Shown here: piece after piece, positions 24,884 through 33,900 of the stretch
Layout of the letters: each line of letters opens with the position of its first letter
Numbering within the stretch: position 1 is the stretch's first letter
DNA from: JAFGRR01 sp964499235
Lineage (GTDB): Bacteria > Planctomycetota > Phycisphaerae > UBA1845 > Fen-1342
Direction of reading: 5' to 3'
Length of the DNA stretch: 64,000 nt
NCBI GenBank assembly: GCA_964499235.1
Contig: CAZCKC010000004.1
Span: 1 to 64,000 of the forward strand
The notes under the pieces: model-generated
Seen by the model: the letters and a program-made list of their open reading frames with translations, nothing else
What the model was told of the DNA's origin: nothing
The model's database searches: none
Position numbers and translations under genes: made by a program

Positions 24884-26402
24884 CGGCGATTGTCTCGGCA
24901 GAAGTATTCGCGGCGTTAGTGGCCGCTTCGGGTTCGGCTTGGTCCAGCTGGTGCAGCGCTTGGAGATAGCGCAGGACGACGGCGCTCTCGCTCCACGGCA
25001 CGACAAAGGGTTGCTGTTGCGACTCCGCAACGACGTGGGTTGTGCTGAATACCGCGGCGGGATGTGCGGCCGGCGCGACGACCGGTGGCTGTGTCGTGAA
25101 GTCCACCGCGGAGGGGCCCGGATTCAATTGACCGCGCAGGAAGTCCGGCTCCGGTACGCCCATGACCATCGTACCCGTGCCGCGGGTCTTCTTCGTCGCG
25201 GAGGGTCCGCCGCGGCCCGTTCCCGGCCGGCCACGATCCGGGCCGGTGATCCCAAGATCGCGCGAGGGGGCGGCCCGACGATCGGGTAAGCGCAGCCGCG
25301 AGCCGCCGCGCTGCTGCTGGCCAGCGTCGGATTCTTCCGCTTCCTCGGCCGCTTCGGGGCTCGCGTCGTTCTCGCCGTCCTGCGGGAAGTCCCGCACGGC
25401 CAGCTCCGCATCAATGCCGACCGAGCGCCCCGCAGCCGAGGCGGCGGCCGCGATGCCAGCCCGCGACGCCGCGTCGGCGGAAGAGGCGGGCTGCGACTCT
25501 GCGGTGGGGGGGGCGTCGGTGCTGGCGCGCGGTGGCGGCGCAGGCGTGGCTTTGTCCGTTTGAGCGGTTAGCTCGCCGGCCGCGCCGGCGGCCGCGTTGG
25601 GCGACACGCCGCGCGGAGCGCCCGTGCCAGCGGCAGGGCTGGAGCGTGAATTAAAGCGCGTGATTTCGGAGCTGCTTTCCGGCGGGGCTGCTGCGGCAAG
25701 GATGTCGGCTGGTGCGCGGCGATCGCGGCGGATTTCTGCGACCGGCGTTTCGGTCTCGCGCTGGTCGTTCCGTGCGCGCTCATCTTCGGTAGCGCTTGGC
25801 CGAGCGGCCGCGCGTTGCTCCGTGTTCCCGCGATCCGGTGCCGACACGCTAGAGGGCGCGCTGCCCAACGGCAGCCAGGCCAGGCCAAGCAAGACCACGC
25901 TGCTGACGCCGGCGAGCTTCAGCACCCGGGTCGGCAGGTGCACCGGCCGGAGGCGCGGGGACATCCCCTGCACGCGTTCGGCGTGGTCGAGGCCCTGGGC
26001 GATAGCCAACTCGTCGAAGCCGGTTCGGTGGGGTGTCGCGGTCAACGCCACCGCGTTGGTGATGAGGTTGTGGCGATGCGTAGCGAGATCGAGCCGTTGC
26101 GCGCTCTCGAGCAGCGTGGGTACGCGCCGCCACGCGGCCAGCCGGGCCACAGCAATTGGCGCAGCGGCGGCTGCAATGAGCAACAGTCCGGCCGCCAGCT
26201 GCAACGCCGGGGCAATTGCCACGAGCGCGGCGTTCAGCGACAACGCGAGCGCGGCGACCGCCAGCAAGCACAAACCCGCGCCCCATACGAGGCTGTCGGC
26301 CGCCGCCTGCTGCGCGGTTCGGCGCTGCACGGCCGCACGGGCGGGTGCAAGCAGATCGCTCAGGCGCGCGCGGGCGTTGGTTTCTGGGGGGGGGCTACTC
26401 AC
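24876..26402 (-). CDS. Membrane protein with a long disordered tail, MoxR operon
   Basis: 508 residues starting at GTG 26402, which overlaps the preceding stop by 8 bases. Two or three hydrophobic helices lie at about 35-100 (LVWGAGLCLLAVAALALSL; LQLAAGLLLIAAAAAPIAV) and one at about 165-185 (GVSSVVLLGLAWLPLG). After these the chain is low-complexity, rich in Ala, Pro, Ser, Thr, Arg and Glu (about 190-410). The last part contains a short ordered segment (VPWSESAVVLRYLQALHQLD). I do not recognise a family; proteins of similar layout precede MoxR in planctomycete operons. It may be a scaffold or regulator of the complex. Confidence 0.65.
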   Translation of the reverse strand: MSSPPPETNARARLSDLLAPARAAVQRRTAQQAAADSLVWGAGLCLLAVAALALSLNAALVAIAPALQLAAGLLLIAAAAAPIAVARLAAWRRVPTLLESAQRLDLATHRHNLITNAVALTATPHRTGFDELAIAQGLDHAERVQGMSPRLRPVHLPTRVLKLAGVSSVVLLGLAWLPLGSAPSSVSAPDRGNTEQRAAARPSATEDERARNDQRETETPVAEIRRDRRAPADILAAAAPPESSSEITRFNSRSSPAAGTGAPRGVSPNAAAGAAGELTAQTDKATPAPPPRASTDAPPTAESQPASSADAASRAGIAAAASAAGRSVGIDAELAVRDFPQDGENDASPEAAEEAEESDAGQQQRGGSRLRLPDRRAAPSRDLGITGPDRGRPGTGRGGPSATKKTRGTGTMVMGVPEPDFLRGQLNPGPSAVDFTTQPPVVAPAAHPAAVFSTTHVVAESQQQPFVVPWSESAVVLRYLQALHQLDQAEPEAATNAANTSAETIADE

Positions 26403-28737
26403 CGGCTCCTCCTTCGGCCGCCGGCACCGGTTGGGCCGCGACGGCGATCAGCTTGCCGGAGGGCGCCGTCTCGAGCAATGCCACGATCAATAATTGGTCG
26501 CGGTCGATGAGGATCGGTTTCATGGCCGGCGGCGGATCGATCGCACCCAGCCGCTCGGCGTGCGCGTCTGATAATGCAGCGACGTCCAGGTCGAGCGCGA
26601 GGGGCGCGTCTGTCGGCAACGCGTCGAGGGGCGTCCCACCCGGCGGTGTCAGCGTCCCACGAACGACGTTGCGATGCAGGGGGCGCTTACTGGGCCCGAT
26701 CAGCATCGCGACCGACTCGCAGGCGAGCACATGCAGCCGGCTGACACGGCGGGCGGCGGTGGGGATCGAAACCTCGACCGTGACGCGGCGGCCGTCGATC
26801 GCGAGCCCGAGCCGCCGCCCGCTCGTATCGACTGAGAATGGTCCCAGCGCCGCGATGCTTTCGCGGTAGCGGGTCAGGACATCGGTTGCCTGGCGGTCGT
26901 CGCCGCCTGCCCGGCTCAGCAGCGCGCCGTTGACATACAACGCCGGCACGCCGTCGACGCCGAGCTGTTCGGCCCGTGCTCTGGCTGCCGCCGTCGCGAG
27001 CGCGTCATCGACGTGATGCTGGACCAGCACCGTCTCGGCGGGGGCGTAGTACTCAATCAGGGCTTCGAATGCGATCTCGGCCGCCTGCGTGGCCGGCGCG
27101 TCGACGCTGGTGAAGAGCTCGATCAGCGCGGGAGCGGCCATACCTTTTTCGGGGTCGAATTGCTCGACCAGGCCGAGGCGCGGGATGCGGCCTTCGAGCA
27201 GCTGTTGGGCGTCCGGTAAGGTGAAGTCCGTGCGGAACTCCGGATCATTGTTCAGCCGGCTCAGCGAGCGGAGCGCCCCGATTGGCGGCTCGTCGACCAA
27301 CGCGGCGATCAGGTAGCGTGACCACGCCCGGGTCCGCTGTCCGGTTTCCTCGTACAGGCGTCCCAGCCAGAAGTTGACGTAGGCGTCCTGGGGGAGCCCA
27401 AAGACGGCCGAGAGGAGCATCCGCCGCGCCTGCCGATGGTCGCCCCTGAGCAGGGCGACCAGCCCCTCGCGGGCGTTGAGCTGATGGACGGCTGTCGCGT
27501 TGAGGTCGGCGGACTGGTAGCGGCGTCCGATTTCGACGGCATTCATCGCCAATGCCAGGGCGTCGTCGCGTTCCTCTTCCAGTGCGATCAGGTCGTCGGC
27601 GACCCGGACCAGGCGTTCGGCGCGGCGCTCGGGTGGGGCAGTCCGCGCGATCCACGCCATCGCCTCCTGGAGGTCCCCATGATCGGCGTCGGGATCGTCG
27701 AGTTCCATCAGGAGCAGGGTCTCGCTGGCCTCATCCGCCAGGCGCGTTTCGCCGTGTGAGGCCAGGAATTCCCGTACGCCCGCGATGTTGTTGGCCGCCC
27801 GGGCGACGAAGAACCGCTGTTCGTGCAGGGGAGGATCTGGGGGGCGGACGGGGGTGAGTCGCAGGAGCCGCTCGTCGACGCGAATCTCGAGTTCGAACGC
27901 GCTCAGGCAGCGGGTGCCCAGCGAAATGTCGGGCCGCGGCGCCGGAAAGCCTGAAAAGTCCGACGGCCGAAAGACGGCGTACTCCGCCAGGTTGACCCCG
28001 CCAAGGATGACGGTCGGGAGGTCGCCGCCTGGGAAGCCGAGGTCGGCTGCCCGCGGGGCGCTGACACGGGTGTCGGCCTCGCTGGTCACGAACCGGGTCC
28101 GCAGCGTGACGTCGCCGGGTCCGCGGGCGGTGAGCCAGTAGCCGTAGGTGACCGGCTCGAGCGCGAGCCAGCTGCCGTTCTCGGCATCTCCAGTCGCGCG
28201 GGCCGGCGCGAGCGACAGCATCCCACGATCGAAGGCGACCGATAATCGATAACCCGAAAACGCGGGCAACCCCAGCACGCCGATCACCGGCAGGTTGTCG
28301 AGGGTGGCCGCGTGTTCGCGAGTCAGCGTCTCGAGTGGTTCGAGGTCACGGGCGACGACCTCGAGGTCGGCCAGCTGCACGCGCGATTCCTGGAAGGTGA
28401 CGGTCGCCTCTCCGGTGGACTGGATGCCGATTGCGGCCGCGCTGCGGGTGTGCAGCAGCAGGGGGGCGCGGACCCCGAGATCAACGGCCAGGTAGCCGGG
28501 GACCTCAATATCTTGGGCCTTCAGCGTGACGCGGGCGACCGGCGTGCCGTCCAGCGCTGCGAGCGTGATCTGGTTCTCGACGGCGGCGGTGCTGACAGCC
28601 AGCAGCAGCAACCCCGGCACCGCGAGCCAGCCCGGGTGAGGGCGAGCCCGTCGATGGCCAGCAATGCTCGGCGTTGAGACTCTCCGCGTGGCGGTGCAGT
28701 GGCGGGGAGCGGTCGGAGATTCAAATTGTTTTTCCAT
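26395..28737 (-). CDS. Exported protein with retropepsin-like and thioredoxin-like folds, first gene of the MoxR operon
   Basis: 780 residues. The N-terminus has a signal-like helix (WLAVPGLLLLAVSTAAV). About residues 65-170 look like a retropepsin-type aspartic protease half: IEVPGYLAVDLGVRAPLLL has DLG where active enzymes have DTG or DSG, and VIGVLGLPAFSGYRLSVAFD mirrors the second hydrophobic-Gly motif. The centre is helical with TPR-like pairs. About 530-640 resembles a thioredoxin-fold oxidoreductase (ALIELFTSVDAPATQAAEIA, later VDGVPALYVNGALLSRAGG with the cis-Pro region) but the CxxC site is replaced by VDAP. So both folds seem to lack their catalytic residues and may serve as binding modules. 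No strong ribosome site is visible before the ATG; other starts downstream are possible. Confidence 0.65.
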   Translation of the reverse strand: MEKQFESPTAPRHCTATRRVSTPSIAGHRRARPHPGWLAVPGLLLLAVSTAAVENQITLAALDGTPVARVTLKAQDIEVPGYLAVDLGVRAPLLLHTRSAAAIGIQSTGEATVTFQESRVQLADLEVVARDLEPLETLTREHAATLDNLPVIGVLGLPAFSGYRLSVAFDRGMLSLAPARATGDAENGSWLALEPVTYGYWLTARGPGDVTLRTRFVTSEADTRVSAPRAADLGFPGGDLPTVILGGVNLAEYAVFRPSDFSGFPAPRPDISLGTRCLSAFELEIRVDERLLRLTPVRPPDPPLHEQRFFVARAANNIAGVREFLASHGETRLADEASETLLLMELDDPDADHGDLQEAMAWIARTAPPERRAERLVRVADDLIALEEERDDALALAMNAVEIGRRYQSADLNATAVHQLNAREGLVALLRGDHRQARRMLLSAVFGLPQDAYVNFWLGRLYEETGQRTRAWSRYLIAALVDEPPIGALRSLSRLNNDPEFRTDFTLPDAQQLLEGRIPRLGLVEQFDPEKGMAAPALIELFTSVDAPATQAAEIAFEALIEYYAPAETVLVQHHVDDALATAAARARAEQLGVDGVPALYVNGALLSRAGGDDRQATDVLTRYRESIAALGPFSVDTSGRRLGLAIDGRRVTVEVSIPTAARRVSRLHVLACESVAMLIGPSKRPLHRNVVRGTLTPPGGTPLDALPTDAPLALDLDVAALSDAHAERLGAIDPPPAMKPILIDRDQLLIVALLETAPSGKLIAVAAQPVPAAEGGAGE

Positions 28738-28749
28738 CGCGTTGAGTTT

Positions 28750-28777
28750 ATCATACTGTCCGGTTGACGCACGTCAC
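28750..28777 (-). promoter_or_regulatory. Putative sigma-70 promoter of the MoxR operon
   Basis: On the minus strand GTGACG (28777-28772) and TATGAT (28755-28750) are 16 bases apart, 4 of 6 and 5 of 6 matches to the consensus, ending 12 bases before the ATG at 28737. The palindrome CACATATGTG (28775-28784) overlaps the -35 element and could bind a regulator. The divergent gene at 28848 shares this region. Confidence 0.5.
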
Positions 28778-28847
28778 ATATGTGGTGGGACGCCGATCAC
28801 TGTTCAGGCGGACCGCCTTCACGAACTACTTTCCTTGGGAGGGGAAG

Positions 28848-29903
28848 ATGAGCAGCTTCAAGACCCTATTGGCTTCGGCCGCGCTCCTGGCTTTCATCGG
28901 GGCGGCGCAGGCCCAGTACAAGACCGTCCTCACGTTCGAGGACATGATCAGCCCGATTGCCGGCGATCCGAGCACGCTCGCCGCGTCGGTCAACAATGGA
29001 ACGACGTCCTTCCACGCGATCAAACGTTCCGGGCCGTCGGAATCGTGGGTTGTCAAGGTCGACGGCTTCAACACCGACGCGCCCTCGGCGTCACTGTTGT
29101 TTGACTGGGGTCCGTCGAACCTGAACCCCGGTCGGGCGTTCGGTCTGGCGGGCAACGACCTGGTGATCGGCGACGGCACCGATGATGCGGTCTACAAGAT
29201 CGACACGACGACCGGCCTGCGGGCGGAGTACCTCTCAAAGGCGCAGCTGTTCGCGCAGACGGGCGGCGACTCACTGCAGGGCAACAGCAGCATCGTGCGT
29301 CCGGACGGCGAGCTGGTCTTCCTCGAGCTCGACACGGACGCCCTGTGGGTCACCAACGGTCCGGGCTTGGTGACCGAGTTCGTCTCGAACGAGGCGCTGC
29401 TCAATGCGACGGGCAGCGACTCGGTCAGCAGCCAGATCGCCCTCGACAACGACGGCAAGTACTACTACGGCAACAGCTCGACCGACTCGATCTACGTCAT
29501 CGATGACGAGATCCCGGTCGTGACCCCCGGCGACAACATCCTGGAGCTGGTGACCGGCGACATGGTGAGCGCGGTGACCGGCAATGCCTCAGTCAGCTAC
29601 GGCGACATGATCTTCAACCCGACCGACGGGCTGATCTACGTCCGCGAGCTCATCTCGCGGACGTTCGTGTCGTTCGATCCGGATAATCCCGCCGGCACGA
29701 TCGCGGCCGTTCTGACCCGTGACCAGCTCGAGGCCGGCCCGGCGGAAAGCGCCTTTACGATCGGCCCCTTCAGCCTCGTGGACGGGCAGCTGGCCTGGAG
29801 CCTGAACGCGTTCAGCAGTGGCGTCACCGGTTACTACGCGATCCCTGAGCCGAGCACGCTGCTGATGCTGACGCTGCTCGTGCCGATGTTCCGCCGCCGC
29901 TAG
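28848..29903 (+). CDS. Secreted PEP-CTERM protein
   Basis: The start at 28848 follows GGGAGGGGAAG, a strong ribosome site, and opens a signal peptide ending GAAQA. The 351-residue protein has short strand-rich repeats with a propeller-like look (DLVIGDGTDDAVYKIDTTTG; SQIALDNDGKYYYGNSST; DGLIYVRELISRTFVSFD). It ends in a PEP-CTERM tail: AIPEPSTLLMLTLLV and the basic end FRRR, which exosortase recognises and removes while sorting the protein to the envelope or exopolysaccharide. The layout resembles the dockerin-ended protein at 10864. The function is unknown; a sensor or adhesion role is possible. Confidence 0.85.
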   Translation: MSSFKTLLASAALLAFIGAAQAQYKTVLTFEDMISPIAGDPSTLAASVNNGTTSFHAIKRSGPSESWVVKVDGFNTDAPSASLLFDWGPSNLNPGRAFGLAGNDLVIGDGTDDAVYKIDTTTGLRAEYLSKAQLFAQTGGDSLQGNSSIVRPDGELVFLELDTDALWVTNGPGLVTEFVSNEALLNATGSDSVSSQIALDNDGKYYYGNSSTDSIYVIDDEIPVVTPGDNILELVTGDMVSAVTGNASVSYGDMIFNPTDGLIYVRELISRTFVSFDPDNPAGTIAAVLTRDQLEAGPAESAFTIGPFSLVDGQLAWSLNAFSSGVTGYYAIPEPSTLLMLTLLVPMFRRR

Positions 29904-29934
29904 CGTCCGGCGCGTCAACCCAACCCGCCACCCC

Positions 29935-29977
29935 GCCGGCCGGCCGCCCGCTCACCCCGGGTCGCCGGCCGGCTTTT
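29935..29977 (+). terminator. Rho-independent terminator after the PEP-CTERM gene
   Basis: GCCGGCCGGC at 29935-29944 pairs with the identical self-complementary copy at 29964-29973; the 19-base loop is followed by TTTTGCTT. It lies 31 bases after the stop at 29903. Confidence 0.7.
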
Positions 29978-30069
29978 GCTTGGCGCCACAGCGGCTGCGT
30001 CACATTGGTTTCAACACACGTGAAAGCCGGCGACACGGTTAGCCGCAATGGCCGCTCTAGCATTCAAGC

Positions 30070-30915
30070 ATGGGCGCGTGGCTCTCTTACGGCTTTGACG
30101 CGATCGAGCATGCCTTTCATCGCTTTGGCAGCCGGCGGTTCGCCACGGGGTTGATCCTTGTCTTCCTGCTGACGCTGGTGGTGGTGGAGCTGCGCCGGCA
30201 GAACCTGCTGCCGGCGGCGCTGGCCGGGGTGCCGACGAGCCACTTCGCGGCCGTCAGCGTCGCGATGACCGTGCTGCTGGCATACGAGGTCGCGTCGCTG
30301 ATCTTCGCGATCCCGCGCTCGACCACCAACATGGTCGGCAAGCAGTTCGAGGTCCTGGCGCTGATCTTGCTTCGGAAGGCGATCACCGAGCTCGAGAAAC
30401 TCCCCGAGCCGCTCGAATGGGAAAGCGTCCGGGCGACGATCATCACGATGAGCAGCGAGGCGGTAGGCGCACTGGCGATCTTCGTTGTGCTTGGCTTCTA
30501 CTACCACGTGGCGCGCAATATTCAGCCGATCTTCGGTGGCCCAACGCTGGGGAGCTTCATTCGCGACAAGAAGGCCGTCGCGTTGCTGTTACTGATCGGC
30601 GCGACCGTCCTGGTCGTTCAGACCGCGTTCGCTTGGCAACGAAACGGCGAGCTCGCGCCGCTCTTCGTGCAGTTCTACACGCTGCTGGTGTTCGGCGACG
30701 TATTGCTCGTGCTGGTGTCGCTCCGCTACAGCGACCGATTTGGCGTCGTCTTCCGCAACACCGCGTTCGTGATCGCCACGGTGTTCATTCGCTTCTCGTT
30801 GGTGGCAGACGGCTGGCTGGTGCCGGTGATCGCGGTGGCGGCCGCCGTTTACGCGCTGGGCGTCGCGTACGCGTACAACCGCTTCAACCGGGTAATGGAA
30901 CACGCGCAGCCGTGA
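30070..30915 (+). CDS. Polytopic membrane protein of unknown function
   Basis: 281 residues with about seven hydrophobic helices: ATGLILVFLLTLVVVEL, AAVSVAMTVLLAYEVASLIF, AVGALAIFVVLGFYYHVA, AVALLLLIGATVLVVQTAF, FYTLLVFGDVLLVLVSLRY, TAFVIATVFIRFSL and VPVIAVAAAVYALGVAYAY. A charged loop (LRKAITELEKLPEPLEWESV) separates the second and third. I do not recognise the family. The gene is alone on its strand and faces the hybrid kinase gene, ending 41 bases from it, so no shared operon is implied. No good ribosome site precedes the ATG at 30070. Confidence 0.7.
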   Translation: MGAWLSYGFDAIEHAFHRFGSRRFATGLILVFLLTLVVVELRRQNLLPAALAGVPTSHFAAVSVAMTVLLAYEVASLIFAIPRSTTNMVGKQFEVLALILLRKAITELEKLPEPLEWESVRATIITMSSEAVGALAIFVVLGFYYHVARNIQPIFGGPTLGSFIRDKKAVALLLLIGATVLVVQTAFAWQRNGELAPLFVQFYTLLVFGDVLLVLVSLRYSDRFGVVFRNTAFVIATVFIRFSLVADGWLVPVIAVAAAVYALGVAYAYNRFNRVMEHAQP

Positions 30916-30956
30916 GCCGCTCGCGACCGATGTGGTGTCGAGGGTGCGGTGCGGGC

Positions 30957-33900
30957 TCAGAAGCGCGAGGTGGCGTCGGACGGGCCACCGTCCGCGTGGC
31001 GCCCGGCGTCGACCGACGTCCGCGTCATGGCCGTCTGTAGCGTCGCCACCAGCTGCGCCCGGTCGATCGGCTTGGTGGCGTAGTCGTCGCAGCCGGCGTC
31101 GAGGCACTTCTGCCGGTCGGCGGCCATCGCGTGGGCGGTCAGCGCCACGATGGCGCCGCGGTAGCCGCGTTCGCGCAGCGTGCTCGTCGCGGTGTAGCCG
31201 TCCATCACGGGCATCTGCATGTCCATGAGGATCAGGTCGAACGGCGTGCCTTCATGCTCGGCCGCCAGTGCCGCGTCGACCGCCAGGGCCCCGTTCTCGA
31301 CGACCGTCACCGTCGCGCCCGCCTTCTTCAGCAGGTGGGCGATCAGCCGCTGGTTGTCGGGGCCGTCCTCCGCCAGCAGGACCCGGCCCGTCAGCGGCGG
31401 CGTCGCGGTGGTTGCCGGCGCCGCTTGCTGCGGCGCGGCCTGCGCGCGCGGCGCCGCCACCAGCGGTATCGCGTCAAGCGGTCCGGTCGCGACCGTCAGC
31501 CGGAAGCAGCTGCCGGCCCCGGGCTCGGTCCAGACCACCCGCACGTCGCCGCCGAGCGCCTCGGCGAGCCGCTTGCTGATGGTCAGCCCCAGCCCGGTGC
31601 CGCCGAACTTGCGGGTCGTCGACGTGTCGGCCTGGGCGAAGGGTTGGAAGAGCTTGTCGGCCTGGTCCGAGGTCATCCCCAGCCCGCTGTCGCTGACGTC
31701 GAACTCAAGCCGCGGCCCGGTGTCGGCGGTCGGCACGAGGCGGACGGTCAGCGTCACGTGGCCGACCTCGGTGAACTTGATCGCGTTGCCCAGCAGGTTG
31801 ATCAGGATCTGGCGCAGCCGCGTCGGGTCGCTCTGGATCGTCGCGGGCAGGGCGTTCTCGAACGCGACGCGTAGGTCGAGCCCCTTGGCCGCGCTGCGGA
31901 CGCGCACCAGCGACTCGACTTCGCCGACCAGCTCGGCGGGCGCGCAGGCGATCTGCTCGACCGTCAGCTTGCCCGCCTCGATCTTGGAGAGGTCGAGGAT
32001 GTCGTTGATCAGCTGGATCAGGTAGTCGCCGTTGCGCCCGACGACGTCGAGGTACTCGAGGTACTCGTTCCGCCCAAATTCGCAGCTGCGCGGACAGGCG
32101 TCGCGGGCCGCCTCGGTGAAGCCCAGGATCGCGGTCATCGGAGTACGGATCTCGTGGCTCATGTTGGCGAGGAACTCGCTCTTGGCGGCGTTGGCGGCGG
32201 CCGCCTCGGCCGCGAGGCTGTTCGCCCGGGCGGTCTGCTCGGCCAGCAGGTGGTTGAGCGCCTCGAGCTTCGCCTTGGCGGCCTCGGAGGATTGCAGGAG
32301 CTGCAACGCCTCCTCGCGCGCCTGGCTGAGTTCCGTGACGTCGACGAACGATTCGATGCCGCCGACGATCTCACCGCGGTCGTCACGGACCAGCTCGGCG
32401 TTCTTGACGACCACGAGCTGCCGTCCGTCCGCGGTCTGCAGCGTGCACTGCTTGCGGAAGATTCGCCGGGTTCGCTGCGAATCGAAAAGACCGCAGTGGT
32501 CGCGGCACGGCGCGCCCTCGAGCACGCAGCAGTGCTCGCCGATGATCGCGTCCCGCGAATAGCCAGTGGCGGCGACGAAGGCGTCGTTCACCTCGGTGAT
32601 CCGCTGGTCGACGTCGACCATGAACACGGCCGTCGCGGCGGTCTCGATGATGGTCTGCTGGAAGCGGATGGCGGACTGGAGCTGCTCCTCGCTCCGCTTG
32701 CGGTCGGTGATGTCGCGGCTGATGCCGAGGATCCCCAGCGGCTGGCCCTCACCATCCCCGTAGGGCGTCTTGATGGTGTCCAGCAGGACCTTCCGGCCGT
32801 CGGGATAGGTCACGGCTTCCTCGTTGTGCCGCGCGGCGCCGAACCGCATCGTTTCCGCGTCGTGGGCCCGGAAGGAGTCTGCCACGGCCGCGTCGAAGAG
32901 ATCGTGGTCGGTGTGGCCGATGATCGCCTCGCGGGGTCGTCCGACGAACTCGGCGAAGCTTGGATTACAGCCGAGGTAGACGCCGTCGAGCGACTTGTAG
33001 AAGATCAAGTCCGGCACTGCGTCGAGCAGCAAGCTGATGAAGGCGGCCTGGGCCCGCAGCTCCTGCTCGGCCTGCTTGCGATCGGTAATGTCACGCGCCG
33101 CGGCATAGATCAGGTCGCCGTTGGACTTCGAGCGCCACTCGATCCAGCGATAGCTCCCGTCGGCGCAGCGGTAGCGGTTCTCGAAGCTCAGGACATCCTG
33201 CTGGCCGGCGAGCTGCTCCATGGTCGCGACGGTTGCCGGCACGTCGTCCGGGTGCACGTAGTCGAGGAAGCGCTGGTTCTGCAGCGCCGCCGCGGGATAG
33301 CCGAGTACGCGCTCCCACTCCGGGTTGAGGCGCAGGAACCGGCCCTCGGTGTCGGCGATGCACAGCAGGTCTAGGCTAGAGTTGAAATAGCGCTCGAGTT
33401 CGGCCGACTTGGCCCGCAGCGCTTCCTCGGCCTGCTTGCGATCGGTGATGTCGGAGTGGGTGCCGAACATCATCTCCGGCTGGCCGTCCGCGGTCCACGA
33501 GACGACCCGTCCCCGGCCGTGGACCCAGACCCAGTGGCCGTCGCGGTGCCGGATGCGGAACTCGCAGCCGAAGTACGCGCTGCGTCCCGCGAAATGCTCC
33601 TCGAGCAGCGCGGCCGCACGGGCGCTGTCCTCCGGGTGCATGAAGTGCTGCCAAGTTTCGACCGTGGTCGGCTGGAGCTCGGCCAAGGAATAGCCGACCA
33701 TCTCCGCCCAGCGCGGGTTGAAGACGGTGGCGCCGGTCTGGACGTTCCACTCCCAGGTGCCGACGTTGGTGGCCTCGATCACGTTCGACAGCCGCTGCCG
33801 CTCGGCGGCGGCCGCCGCCCGGGCCGCCTCGGCATCCTCCATCATGCTCAGCGCCACCCGCCGGCCGTGGTCGAGCTCGGCGGCCTTACAGCGGAGCTGC

